DNA of 64,000 nt from Candidatus Omnitrophota bacterium (lineage in GTDB: Bacteria; Hinthialibacterota; Hinthialibacteria; Hinthialibacterales; Hinthialibacteraceae). The position numbers and the translations under genes are program-made. The DNA lies in NCBI GenBank assembly GCA_013177805.1, contig JABLXU010000023.1:21269-85268 (forward strand), read 5' to 3'. Below the pieces are notes generated by a model. That model saw only the letters and a program-made list of their open reading frames with translations. It ran no database searches and was not told the origin of the DNA. Below are positions 43,613-52,433 of the stretch, one piece after another (the stretch's first letter is position 1; each line of letters opens with the position of its first letter).

Positions 43613-44085
43613 CCGGCTCCTTCGTCCGCCCCAACGTCACCGCCGATATGCTGATCCCCAACGCGAGGGGAGAATTTCTCCTCATCCGCCGGAAAAACGA
43701 ACCGTTTGCCGGATGCTACGCCATCCCGGGCGGCTTTTTGGAAGTCCACCACGAAACCGTGGAACAATGCGCGATCCGGGAAGCAGAGGAAGAAACGGGA
43801 TTGCGGGTGGAAATCGACCGGCTGATCGGCGTGTATTCCGACCCCCAGCGGGATCCCCGCTGGCACAACGTCACCGCCGCTTATCTCGCCAAGCCGGTCT
43901 CGATGGAACAAGCACGCGCCGCGCAGGCGGGAGATGACGCGGGGGAACTCCTGTGGATCGATCCCCGGAGCGAGGCCTATCACCAGCTAGCGATCGCTTT
44001 CGATCACCGGCAAATCATCGCCGACGCGCTGAAACTTCTCTCGATCCAGGAATCTCAGCCCAACTCCGGGCCGCTCATGCCATAG
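43609..44085 (+). CDS. Nudix hydrolase
   Basis: This 158-residue protein has the full Nudix box GGFLEVHHETVEQCAIREAE followed by EETGL, matching G-x5-E-x7-REU-x-EE-x-G-U. AIPGGF before the box and YSDPQRDPRWHNVTAAYLA after it resemble ADP-ribose or 8-oxo-dGTP-type hydrolases that cleave nucleoside diphosphates linked to another group. It is coupled to the small membrane protein by an ATGA overlap and ends convergently with a GNAT gene, overlapping it by 31 bases. Confidence 0.93.
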   Translation: MTGSFVRPNVTADMLIPNARGEFLLIRRKNEPFAGCYAIPGGFLEVHHETVEQCAIREAEEETGLRVEIDRLIGVYSDPQRDPRWHNVTAAYLAKPVSMEQARAAQAGDDAGELLWIDPRSEAYHQLAIAFDHRQIIADALKLLSIQESQPNSGPLMP

Positions 44086-44906
44086 ATCCGTTCCGGCATA
44101 CCGGGAAATCGGTTTGCTCCCCGGAACATGCGGATGAAGGGGCGTTGTGGCCGGAATCCGCGCGATTCCAGCAAGACCGTCGCGTAGGGATTGGGATGGA
44201 GGATATCCACGAAAACCCGCTCGGGCTTGCGAAAGTCCAGCAAGGTATCCAGCAGGCAGCGCGCGCTTTGGGGGTCTTCCGCCACCCAGGGGCCGATGTG
44301 AAACGCATGGCTGCCTTCCCGGCCCATGAGGTATCCCCGAATGGTTCCTTGTTCCCGCAGCCAGAAGGCAAACTGGGGGAAATAATCCAGGTAAGATTGC
44401 AAAACCGGCAGACGGGAAGCGCCAAAAATCATCCGGTCCCACTCATTCAACTGATCCAGATCGGACGCGCGCAACCGCTCCGCGGGGGAGGTTCCGCCGG
44501 GAAGCGATTCGGCATGCCGTTCGTACCGTGCCGCCCCATACTCATCCTGAAAGCCGAGCGTGTCATAGAGCTGCTTGCCTTGGGGCGTGGCGTCCAGTTT
44601 CACCGTCAATCCCCGGCTTTCTAAGTGCTCGATGCCCATCAACAGCAACGTCCGCCCGATGCCTTCGCGGCGGTGCTCACGATCGACGATCACCATGGCC
44701 ACCCAGCCGAACCGGTCCTCATAGGGGATCGTGCACACCGTCCCCACAACCCGCTCTCCCAGGATGGCCACAAAACAGCCCCGCGGATTGAACGATAAAA
44801 ACCGTTTCCAGTCGGTCAGCGTCTGATTCCAGCCCGCTTGCTCCCGCAGCCGTTGGCAATCCGGGAAATCCGCTTCGTTCATGAGGCGATAGGCTATCGA
44901 TGGCAT
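44055..44906 (-). CDS. GNAT-family N-acetyltransferase with two GNAT-like halves
   Basis: This is a 283-residue protein. The N-terminal half is a standard GNAT domain with the acetyl-CoA motif AMVIVDREHRREGIGRTLLL and KLDATPQGKQLYDTLGFQDE. The C-terminal half (from about residue 150, with GYLMGREGSHAFHIGPWVAE and VFVDILHPNPYATVLLESRG) resembles the second, degenerate GNAT domain (acetyltransf_18 type). The acceptor is unknown. GGAG lies eight bases before the ATG at 44906. Confidence 0.88.
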   Translation of the reverse strand: MPSIAYRLMNEADFPDCQRLREQAGWNQTLTDWKRFLSFNPRGCFVAILGERVVGTVCTIPYEDRFGWVAMVIVDREHRREGIGRTLLLMGIEHLESRGLTVKLDATPQGKQLYDTLGFQDEYGAARYERHAESLPGGTSPAERLRASDLDQLNEWDRMIFGASRLPVLQSYLDYFPQFAFWLREQGTIRGYLMGREGSHAFHIGPWVAEDPQSARCLLDTLLDFRKPERVFVDILHPNPYATVLLESRGFRPQRPFIRMFRGANRFPGMPERIYGMSGPELG

Positions 44907-44986
44907 TGGAGTATCTCCCCAAGTCGAATCCCGAAAATGGAAGAGTACGGTGCCACTCTATCAAATCCCAGGTGTTTGGCCAGAGA

Positions 44987-46108
44987 TCATCCAGTAATAG
45001 TCTTAAGCAAACCTTGCAGCGACAACGACAAACAATAATAAAAAACGATCAACAACACGGTCATTCCCGTACCGCGATGAAAAAACAAAAAGAACAAGTA
45101 GATCTTCCATAGGAAACCTACGCCTTTTGCCATCATCACAACTATCGGTATCATCATCAAGACAGCCGCGATGATGTGCGTAAGGGCGTTGATCACGATA
45201 AAACAGATCACAATCCAGAGGCAGGCTTGGGCGTCCAGCCGCCAGTCCTCATTCCACTGTTTCCCTTCCTCGCAAAAGTTAACTAAAAACACCGCGCTCA
45301 GCAGACAAACATAATTGATCGCAAACGCCCAAAGCAGACCCGCCCAAAAGGATAACCAACCCGCGCCGGACGGCGTTCCCTCCGCACCGCGCGCCGGGGA
45401 ATGTGGCCCAATGGGTACAACTTGTCCAAAAACGATAGTCCAATTGTGCTTTTCGGAACGCTTGGCGCCGATCTCCCCCTCGGCATCCCGGAAAATCCAA
45501 TCGATAAAATGATCACTTCTTGGTACGAACACACGGGTCCGTTCCAACTCCCGCGTGGGATCCGGTTCCAAGACCACTTCGTTGATCCGGATTTCACACC
45601 CTGTGGCCTTCAGCGGCGGGTAGATCAAGGGGAAATCGAACTCGATAGCCTGCCCCGGCCGCCAGGAATATATATCGAAATAGATATATGTCGATTCCAA
45701 TCCATGGAGGGTTGTAAAATGAATTGTCAAACTAGCTTTCTGGATCGGCGCATTACCCGTGTTAATCAGTTTGCCCTTCACCTGGGAGGTGTATCCCCGC
45801 CCGTAGTGTTGGAACAATCCCATGCCCGCGCAGTTCCATTCCGCGTCCTGGATTCGAATCCATCCGCCCCGATCCCCCGCATTGTTCACGATCACCGCCG
45901 GATTCAAGGCATATCCGTAGAACCGCCAAAACCACCAGCGGAATCCCAACAACAAGGAGAGGCTGACCGCCATGATTAAAAAGGTATAAAACGCGATCCG
46001 GCATTTGAACGTGTACCCGCACTGCCGGCAATAAAACACCGACTTGTCGATGGATTGGTTGCAGACCGGACACACTTTTTTCTTGACCGCCGGTGTCTCA
46101 TCGACCAC
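44987..46108 (-). CDS. Zinc-ribbon membrane protein of unknown function
   Basis: This is a 373-residue protein. A CxxC...CxxC zinc ribbon (Cys13, Cys16, Cys27, Cys30) is followed by a membrane helix (FYTFLIMAVSLSLLLGF). A soluble beta-rich domain of about 170 residues (WIRIQDAEWNCAGMGLFQHY ...) comes next, with several membrane helices in the C-terminal third (WLSFWAGLLWAFAINYVCLL, CLWIVICFIVINALTHIIAA). I do not know the family. The topology puts the middle domain outside the membrane. The start is GTG at 46108. It lies 24 bases behind the TPR gene and is probably co-transcribed with it. Confidence 0.65.
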   Translation of the reverse strand: MVDETPAVKKKVCPVCNQSIDKSVFYCRQCGYTFKCRIAFYTFLIMAVSLSLLLGFRWWFWRFYGYALNPAVIVNNAGDRGGWIRIQDAEWNCAGMGLFQHYGRGYTSQVKGKLINTGNAPIQKASLTIHFTTLHGLESTYIYFDIYSWRPGQAIEFDFPLIYPPLKATGCEIRINEVVLEPDPTRELERTRVFVPRSDHFIDWIFRDAEGEIGAKRSEKHNWTIVFGQVVPIGPHSPARGAEGTPSGAGWLSFWAGLLWAFAINYVCLLSAVFLVNFCEEGKQWNEDWRLDAQACLWIVICFIVINALTHIIAAVLMMIPIVVMMAKGVGFLWKIYLFFLFFHRGTGMTVLLIVFYYCLSLSLQGLLKTITG

Positions 46109-46132
46109 AAATCCCCGCGAGAAGTCTGTCGA

Positions 46133-46423
46133 TTACTTTTGGCCTGTGGCCGCCAGCGCCGCCTTGGATTCCCACTGGTGAATCCGTTCCAGCAATCGGG
46201 CGGCGTCCCGGTGACCGGCATCCAGTCTAAGAACCTGCCGGGCGTGTTCCTCCGCTTCCTTGTGTTCCCCGATTTCCGCCAACACCACCGCCAGCCAAAA
46301 CCGGACTTTCGTGTCCGTTGGCTCAGATTCCACCGCCTGCCGCAGGAGGATCAACGCTTCGGGATACCCGCCAATCGTACGCAGCCGTTTGATCTCTTCC
46401 AATAATTCCTGGTGATCGATCAT
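46133..46423 (-). CDS. Small TPR-repeat protein
   Basis: This 96-residue protein is two to three TPR helices: YPEALILLRQAVESEPTDTK, VRFWLAVVLAEIGEHKEAEE and ARQVLRLDAGHRDAARLLER. It has no signal peptide or membrane helix. TPR units bind protein partners; the obvious candidate is the zinc-ribbon membrane protein encoded 24 bases downstream. A GGGAG site lies about ten bases before the ATG. Confidence 0.75.
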   Translation of the reverse strand: MIDHQELLEEIKRLRTIGGYPEALILLRQAVESEPTDTKVRFWLAVVLAEIGEHKEAEEHARQVLRLDAGHRDAARLLERIHQWESKAALAATGQK

Positions 46424-46584
46424 AAGTATGGGGATCTCCCAAAATCCTATTTTTGGAAAAACTTTTGATGTTTCGCTATCCGCTTACTATACTGTAAAAA
46501 ACTCATCCTGGCTCTCACGCTTCCCGTGTTTCCATTGATCTTTTATTTAATAGAATGTAAAAAATCCAAAGGAGTGCTCTATTT

Positions 46585-48201
46585 ATGCAAAAGGGGATTC
46601 ATTTTACTGTTTTGTTTTGTTGCATTACGTTTTTCCATTCTTCTGGTTGGGCCCGTGTGTTCCGTGTGGACATGATCCCCAATGGCGGACTACTCGGCTG
46701 TATTGCCTGTCATGAAACTGCAGGCGGTCCCCGCAATGCGTTTGGCCTGGCAGTGGACAACGCGCTGGATCCGGACGGCTCGGTACCGTTTTGGAGCGCG
46801 GCCTTGGCGGCACTCGATTCAGATGGAGATGGTTACACCAACGGGCAAGAATTGCAGGATCCGGACGGCCTTTGGAAAACCGGTGAGGCTCCTCCCGGAT
46901 ATCCCGCCTGGGTTTCCAATCCTGGCGATGCGCTCTCCGTTCCTCCCGCGGACGCGTTCCCGACGCCGGTCCCTACACCCGTCATTCCCACACCGACACC
47001 CACCGCCACTCCGACCTCCACTCCTGGGGCGGAGGCTTCCGGCCCCCTGACAGCCAGCCTGAATCTGATCGCGGCCGGCCTGACTGCGCCCCTCGAGGGC
47101 GTACACGCGGGAGACGGCAGCCGGCGCTTGTTTATTGTCGAACAAATCGGCCGGATTCGAATCATCCAGAATGGCGTACTGCTGCCCGAACCGTTTTTGG
47201 ACATTCAGGACCGGTTGGTCCGCCTGAACACCGGTTATGACGAACGCGGCCTGTTGGGGCTTGCGTTTCATCCTCATTATAACGAAAACGGCCTGTTTTA
47301 CGTTTATTATTCCGCTCCCGGAGGGACGGGCAATCATCAATCCATCATCGCCGAATACCGCGTATCCCCGGAGGATCCCAACCGCGCCGGCCGCGAGGAA
47401 CGGATCATCATGACCATCCCGCAGCCGGAATCCAACCACAATGGCGGACGCCTCGCGTTTGGGCCGGATGGCATGCTCTACATCGGCCTAGGCGACGGCG
47501 GCGGGGGAGGCGACCACCACGGAACCATCGGCAACGGCCAAGATCTCAATACGCTGCTGGGCTCCATTTTACGGATCGACGTGGAAGGCGGCCTGCCCTA
47601 CGCCATCCCTCCCGACAATCCCTTTGTGGGCCGGGAAGGATTGGATGAAATCTGGGCGTATGGTCTGCGCAATCCGTGGAAATTCGCCTTCGACCGCGGA
47701 GGAGATCACCGCCTGTACTGCGCCGATGTGGGCCAGGACGAATATGAGGAGATTAACCTCATCGTGCGGGGGGGAAACTACGGCTGGAGGATCATGGAAG
47801 GCTTTCACTGTTACAATCCCAGCCGGGATTGCGATACCACGGGTAAAATCCTGCCCATTGCTGAATACAACCACACGGTAGGGGTATCGGTCACCGGCGG
47901 ATTTGTGTATCGCGGGCGCCAAAGCCCCCGCTGGTACGGGAAATACATTTTCGGCGATTACCGCGCGAAACTCTTCTATCTGGAAGAGATCGGCCCGTCC
48001 GCCTGGCAAATGGCTCCGTTCCGGTTGCATAACGCGCCGTCCTTCTTTTACGTACTCGGTTTTGCCGAGGATGAAGAGGGGGAGCTCTATCTGCTCAGCA
48101 GCCAAAGTTCAGGACCCTCCGGCGAATCCGGCGCGGTATATCATATGCGGTCTTATCCGCCTGAACCGGTTGCCGTGCCTGATTTTTTGCTGCACAAATA
48201 A
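46585..48201 (+). CDS. Exported PQQ-type sugar dehydrogenase with N-terminal c-haem-like motif
   Basis: This is a 538-residue protein. A signal peptide (LFCCITFFHSSGWARVFRV) precedes a short domain with CIACH (residues 39-43), a CxxCH haem-attachment motif, and an EF-like DSDGDGYTNGQE. A Pro-Thr linker ([20 protein letters not shown]) joins it to a six-bladed glucose/sorbosone dehydrogenase domain. That domain has DERGLLGLAFHPHYNENGLF, NHNGGRLAFGPDGMLYIGLG, WAYGLRNPWKFAFDR and CADVGQDEYEEIN. It should oxidise aldoses in the periplasm with PQQ and pass electrons through the haem. The N-terminal haem motif may instead mark an outer-membrane-anchored Cys-rich domain common in these phyla. AAAGGAG precedes the ATG. 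Confidence 0.85.
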   Translation: MQKGIHFTVLFCCITFFHSSGWARVFRVDMIPNGGLLGCIACHETAGGPRNAFGLAVDNALDPDGSVPFWSAALAALDSDGDGYTNGQELQDPDGLWKTGEAPPGYPAWVSNPGDALSVPPADAFPTPVPTPVIPTPTPTATPTSTPGAEASGPLTASLNLIAAGLTAPLEGVHAGDGSRRLFIVEQIGRIRIIQNGVLLPEPFLDIQDRLVRLNTGYDERGLLGLAFHPHYNENGLFYVYYSAPGGTGNHQSIIAEYRVSPEDPNRAGREERIIMTIPQPESNHNGGRLAFGPDGMLYIGLGDGGGGGDHHGTIGNGQDLNTLLGSILRIDVEGGLPYAIPPDNPFVGREGLDEIWAYGLRNPWKFAFDRGGDHRLYCADVGQDEYEEINLIVRGGNYGWRIMEGFHCYNPSRDCDTTGKILPIAEYNHTVGVSVTGGFVYRGRQSPRWYGKYIFGDYRAKLFYLEEIGPSAWQMAPFRLHNAPSFFYVLGFAEDEEGELYLLSSQSSGPSGESGAVYHMRSYPPEPVAVPDFLLHK

Positions 48202-48380
48202 CCGGTAGATTTCGGCTTGGTGTCACGCGGCGGATACTCCTTCGCACAATCCGGCCAGCATGGACCTGGTTTTGCCACCGCCGTATCCCGCCGCCTCGAC
48301 ACCGGTACACAGGATGGATAGAATAAAGCGAAGTGCGCATTTCTTTGAATCACGCTGTTTGTTTTGAATATCGTCATTGG

Positions 48381-48451
48381 TCCGGCACGAGGAAGAGAAT
48401 CCCGTGCCGGCCCGAGCCGGATCACGAAGGATCCGCGGTTATTGAACCGCG
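48381..48451 (+). promoter_or_regulatory. Cluster of three hairpins before tatB
   Basis: Three stems follow each other. CCGGCACG/CGTGCCGG is at 48382-48410, CGGATC/GATCCG at 48418-48435 and CGCGGTT/AACCGCG around ATTG at 48434-48451. The second and third share two bases and are mutually exclusive at that point. The last ends 16 bases before the tatB start, so it could control ribosome access. No T-run follows. Confidence 0.5.
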
Positions 48452-48466
48452 ACGAAACGAAAAGAG

Positions 48467-48958
48467 ATGCCAGTGAGCGCGTTAGGAATAGGACCCGTGG
48501 AAATCTTGGTCATCTTGGCGGTGACCTTGATTGTGTTTGGACCCCAGCGGCTTCCAGAACTGGCCCGTTACGTGGCTAAAGCCATGAAAATGCTCCGGGA
48601 AGCCAGCAACGAGTTACAAAAACAACTGGAAATGCACGACTGGGACTTAGAACTGGAGAATAAAAAAAAGAAATCCTACCCCCGTTCCAGCGAAGGCTAC
48701 CCTTCGACCACCGCTTCCACTTCTTCATCCAGTCCTTACGGTTCCCCCTACAGCCCGGATTCGTCAGCCACACCGGGAGACGTGTCCGTCACTGAATCCG
48801 CCCCTTCGGCGGGTTACAGTTCCAGCGAAGGCCTGAGCGGGGACAATCCGGACGCACCGCAAAAACAACCGGCCGAAGCCGTGATCTCCACTCCCTCCGC
48901 CGACGATCCAGCGAAAACCAGCGACGCCTACCGGTACGCGCGGGAACTCGCGGATTAA
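48467..48958 (+). CDS. tatB: Twin-arginine translocase subunit TatB/TatA
   Basis: This is a 163-residue protein. One membrane helix (IGPVEILVILAVTLIVFGPQ) with the conserved FGPQRLPELAR turn is followed by an amphipathic helix (KMLREASNELQKQLEMHD), as in TatA and TatB. The Glu in the membrane helix and position before tatC favour TatB, but the two families are hard to separate. The rest is a Ser/Pro-rich hydrophilic tail without structure. The start may be ATG 48467 or GTG 48473. At least two twin-arginine substrates are encoded in the window (387-1706 and 34128-35477). Confidence 0.9.
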   Translation: MPVSALGIGPVEILVILAVTLIVFGPQRLPELARYVAKAMKMLREASNELQKQLEMHDWDLELENKKKKSYPRSSEGYPSTTASTSSSSPYGSPYSPDSSATPGDVSVTESAPSAGYSSSEGLSGDNPDAPQKQPAEAVISTPSADDPAKTSDAYRYARELAD

Positions 48959-49061
48959 ATCCTCCGTCTTCCTCTGTCCTGGCTCCCTCGCCTTCATGTA
49001 TCTTGACTATCGCTTTGGGAAGGTATTATGTTGCTATCCCTGAAAACGGATAAAGTACAAC

Positions 49062-50006
49062 ATGGTGAATGATCCGAAAGACAAATTGAATCCGAATAGA
49101 GGAGCCATGGACTCCGATCTGGAGGAAGAAGAACTGGGCGGGACCATGAGCTTCCTGGAGCATTTGGAAGAACTCCGGGAACGGATGATTCGCGCCCTGG
49201 TGGCGTTCGCGATCGCGGCCGCTGTCTGTTTCATGTTCTCCAACGAGCTCATCAAAATTCTCCTGAAACCGATCCCCCAGGAATATCAGGAACTTTCCAT
49301 CGCCCAGCAACTTACCAACGTGACCATCATGGCTGAGCAGCTGGAAGCCATGCGGGCATCTCCCCAATCGGCTACCGAGGTAGTCCAAAACATCATCCAA
49401 TCCGCTTCGCCGTCCCTGGCGGTTTCTCACCGGGGCGGCGCCCGGGTCATGGCCACTCACCCGATAGAAAGCTTGATCGCCCAACTCAAAGTATCCTTAA
49501 TCGCCGGTCTGTTTCTGGCCTTTCCGGTCATATTTTACCAAGCCTGGATGTTCATCGCGCCCGGCTTGTACAAACGGGAGCGGCGGGCGGTTTTGCCCTT
49601 GATTTTATCGGCTTGGGTATGCTTTATCGGCGGGGGGATTTTCGCTTATTTTATTGTCTATGGTTTCGCGTTGGCGTTCTTCGCCACCATGACACCGGAA
49701 GGTGTGGTGAATATGTGGAGTTTAAAGGAATATCTGAACTTCACGACCCACTTTCTCTTGGCGTTCTGCATCATTTTTCAAGAACCGGTGGTCATTACCC
49801 TCCTGGCCCGGATCGGTCTGGTGACTAGCGACGCTTTGCGCAAGTTCCGGCCTTATGCCATCGTCCTGATGTTCAGCCTGGGCGCGATCATCACGCCGCC
49901 GGATCCGATCAGCCAAACGATGTGCTCGATTCCCTTGTGTTTGCTCTATGAATTATCCATCCAGATCGTACGCGTGATTGAGCGGAAGCAGGAAATCAGT
50001 GGATAA
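49062..50006 (+). CDS. tatC: Twin-arginine translocase subunit TatC
   Basis: This is a 314-residue protein. MSFLEHLEELRERMIRALVA is the conserved cytoplasmic entry that binds the signal peptide. ESLIAQLKVSLIAGLFLAFP, FYQAWMFIAPGLYKRERRAV, LTTHFLLA-type and IITPPDPISQT segments complete the six-helix core. The first periplasmic loop is long: about 80 residues lie between helices 1 and 2 (PIPQEYQELSIAQQLTNVTI through SHRGGARVMATHP), where E. coli has roughly half that. The N-terminus also has an acidic extension. It overlaps the CapD-like gene by eight bases. Confidence 0.95.
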   Translation: MVNDPKDKLNPNRGAMDSDLEEEELGGTMSFLEHLEELRERMIRALVAFAIAAAVCFMFSNELIKILLKPIPQEYQELSIAQQLTNVTIMAEQLEAMRASPQSATEVVQNIIQSASPSLAVSHRGGARVMATHPIESLIAQLKVSLIAGLFLAFPVIFYQAWMFIAPGLYKRERRAVLPLILSAWVCFIGGGIFAYFIVYGFALAFFATMTPEGVVNMWSLKEYLNFTTHFLLAFCIIFQEPVVITLLARIGLVTSDALRKFRPYAIVLMFSLGAIITPPDPISQTMCSIPLCLLYELSIQIVRVIERKQEISG

Positions 50007-51033
50007 GGCTACACACGACCGTTTGACGGAGCTGCTCGAAGGCAAAATCATTCTGGTTACGGGAGGAACCGGGACCATCGGGAGTGAAATCGTCCGCCAA
50101 TTGATTCCCTTCCGGCCCAAGTTGATCCGCATCCTGAGCCGTGACGAATACAAACAATCCCTTCTGCGGTATCAATTCCGCGACTTCCCTTTCTTGCGCT
50201 ACCTTCTGGGAGATGTCCGGGACCTGGAACGGCTCAAACGGGCCTTCGAGGGCGTGGATTTGGTTTTTCACGCGGCCGCCCTGAAACGCATCGAAGCCAC
50301 CGAGTACGATCCCTTGGAAGCCGTCAAAACCAATGTGCTGGGCACCCAAAACATCATTTCCGCCACCCTGGAAAGTCCCACCGTGGAACGCGTCGTCTCC
50401 ATCAGCACCGACAAAGCCGTCAACGTCACCTCCACCATGGGCGCCACCAAACTGCTAGCCGAACGGTTAATCACCTGGGCTTCATTCTACCGCCGGACGC
50501 CCCTCAAAATCCTGTGTTCAGTCCGCTTCGGCAATGTGCTGGATTCCCGCGGCTCGGTGATTCCATTGTGGCGCGAGCAAATCCGCGAAGGCCTGCCTCT
50601 CACGTTGACCCACCCGGATATGCGGCGGTTTTTTATGTCGATCCCCAGCGCCGTGCGGCTGGTCCTCAAAGCCGCCGCCTACTCCACCGGAGGGGAAATC
50701 TTCATTCTGCGCATGAAATCGGTATATATCCGCGATCTGGCGGAAATCCTCATCGAGGAACTGGCTCCCCGTCATGGCCGTTCGCCGACGGATATTCCCA
50801 TTCATATCACGGGGGCCGCCCCTGGAGAAAAGCTGGACGAAGATCTTGTCGCCCCCAACGAGGCGGACCGCACCTTCATGATCGACGACGAAATGGCGGT
50901 CATCGTTCCTCCGCACCGGTTGGAAGAAGCCAGGTGGCGGAAACTGGATAATTTCGACGGTTACGTCACCAGCGTCAACACCCTCTCCAAGGAAGAGTTG
51001 CGCGAGTACCTGCGAAGCGAGAAACTGATTTAA
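49999..51033 (+). CDS. CapD/PseB-like nucleotide-sugar dehydratase/epimerase
   Basis: This 344-residue extended SDR is of the polysaccharide-biosynthesis (CapD, FlaA1/PseB) type. It opens with KIILVTGGTGTIGSEIVRQL and has DVRDLERLKRAFEGVDLVFH, AAALKRIEATEYDPLEAVKT and NVLGTQNII. The active site shows SISTDKAVNVTSTMGATKLL, where Met replaces the usual Tyr of these inverting dehydratases. VRFGNVLDSRGSVIPLW and RFFMSIPSAVRLVLKAA follow. It probably makes a 4-keto-6-deoxy sugar nucleotide. I chose GTG 49999 with AGGAA five bases upstream, overlapping tatC; a TTG at 49978 is also open. It may feed the glycan operon at 5.5-12.2 kb. Confidence 0.9.
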   Translation: MDKATHDRLTELLEGKIILVTGGTGTIGSEIVRQLIPFRPKLIRILSRDEYKQSLLRYQFRDFPFLRYLLGDVRDLERLKRAFEGVDLVFHAAALKRIEATEYDPLEAVKTNVLGTQNIISATLESPTVERVVSISTDKAVNVTSTMGATKLLAERLITWASFYRRTPLKILCSVRFGNVLDSRGSVIPLWREQIREGLPLTLTHPDMRRFFMSIPSAVRLVLKAAAYSTGGEIFILRMKSVYIRDLAEILIEELAPRHGRSPTDIPIHITGAAPGEKLDEDLVAPNEADRTFMIDDEMAVIVPPHRLEEARWRKLDNFDGYVTSVNTLSKEELREYLRSEKLI

Positions 51034-51051
51034 GTTTCATTCAGGACGACC

Positions 51052-52398
51052 TTGCTCACCTATTCAGAAGCCCTAACGTACCTATACTCGTTCGTCTCCT
51101 ACGAACGCAAAGCCTCTTGGCATTATTCCCATAAGACTCTCAACCTGGAACGCTTCCGCGGATTCCTGGCCCGGCTGGGGGATCCGCAGTACGCCGTGCC
51201 CGCGATCCACGTGGCGGGCAGCGATGGAAAAGGCTCGGTGTGCGCCATGCTCGCCTCGGTGTTGCGGGCCATGGGCTGCAAAGTGGGCCTGTACACATCC
51301 CCCCATCTTCATAACATCCGGGAGCGCATCCAAATCAATGGCGAATGGATCAGCGAATCCGACTTCGCCCGCTGGACAGCGTTCCTCCAAGAAACCACGC
51401 GGCGCTACTCACCCCCGCCCGAGGGATACTCCACCTTTTTTGAACTGATGACGGCCATGGCGTTTCTCCATTTTCAGCATGAGAGAGCCGATTACGCGGT
51501 TATTGAAACCGGGCTGGGGGGGCGGCTGGACGCCACCAACGTCATGCATCCGCTGGTCACGGTCATCACGCACATTTCCTTGGAACATACCGCGCTGCTG
51601 GGCGACACCTTGGAAGCCATCGCGGACGAGAAATTGGGAATCACCCGGCCGGATGTGCCGGTCATCATCGGCCCTCAGGACGACTGTTTATATGATCATT
51701 TCCAGAACCGCTTGCGGAACCAAGCCGCCCCCGTGATCTTCACCGGCCGGCAATACCAACTCCGGTCCGTGAAACGGGGCGCGCGTTACCGCGCTTTGCA
51801 GGTGGAATCACCCTCCGGCCGAATCCGCAAAATCCAAATCCCATTGTTCGGCCATTATCAGATCGAAAATACCCTGACCACGCTGGCTGCTTTGGATATT
51901 CTAGCCCACTGTCAGGCCATTCCCTCTCTTCCCCTCCCTCTCCTGCAAAAAGGATTGCGGGAGGTCGTCTGGCCCGGCCGCTTTGAAATTATCCGCCGCC
52001 CCGGAAAACCCCGGTTGGTCCTGGATGTCGCTCATACCGCGAACGGCGCGGCCTCGCTCCGGCGCTCCCTCGATGAATTTTTCCCCACCCGGAAACGGAT
52101 TTTCGTGCTCGGGTTCCTGCAAGACAAACGTATCGGAGAAATGCTCCGCCTTCTGGTCCGGCCTCAAGACCGCTTGATTCTTACACAGGCCCCCACGCCC
52201 CGGGGCGCTTCGCTCGATCAAATTCTCCAGGAGCTCAAGCCACTTCCGGAAATCGCCGCCAACAGCCTTCTAACCGCCGATCCCCGGGACGCACTGGACC
52301 AAGCGGAACGCATCGCATCCCCCCGCGATTTGATCTGCGTCGCGGGATCACTTTACTTGGTGGGGGAAATTCGGACTGGTCTTTTTTTGGAAAAATGA
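51052..52398 (+). CDS. folC: Folylpolyglutamate/dihydrofolate synthase
   Basis: This 448-residue Mur-ligase-fold enzyme adds glutamate to dihydropteroate or folate in the cytoplasm. Motifs are HVAGSDGKGSVCAMLASVLR (ATP site), GLYTSPHLHNIRERIQING, ADYAVIETGLGGRLDATNVM, HISLEHTALLGDTLEAIADE and LVLDVAHTANGAASLRRSLD. The start is TTG with AGGA five bases upstream. It follows the CapD-like gene by 18 bases, so tatB-tatC-capD-folC may be one unit. Confidence 0.94.
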   Translation: MLTYSEALTYLYSFVSYERKASWHYSHKTLNLERFRGFLARLGDPQYAVPAIHVAGSDGKGSVCAMLASVLRAMGCKVGLYTSPHLHNIRERIQINGEWISESDFARWTAFLQETTRRYSPPPEGYSTFFELMTAMAFLHFQHERADYAVIETGLGGRLDATNVMHPLVTVITHISLEHTALLGDTLEAIADEKLGITRPDVPVIIGPQDDCLYDHFQNRLRNQAAPVIFTGRQYQLRSVKRGARYRALQVESPSGRIRKIQIPLFGHYQIENTLTTLAALDILAHCQAIPSLPLPLLQKGLREVVWPGRFEIIRRPGKPRLVLDVAHTANGAASLRRSLDEFFPTRKRIFVLGFLQDKRIGEMLRLLVRPQDRLILTQAPTPRGASLDQILQELKPLPEIAANSLLTADPRDALDQAERIASPRDLICVAGSLYLVGEIRTGLFLEK

Positions 52399-52433
52399 GG
52401 AGGAGCGAGCCCCGGATCGCGAATGACGCCGAA

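Noticed and set aside
45850..45875. tRNA T-loop-like GATTCGAATCC
   Set aside because: It lies inside the zinc-ribbon membrane protein gene and no acceptor or anticodon stem can be built around it.
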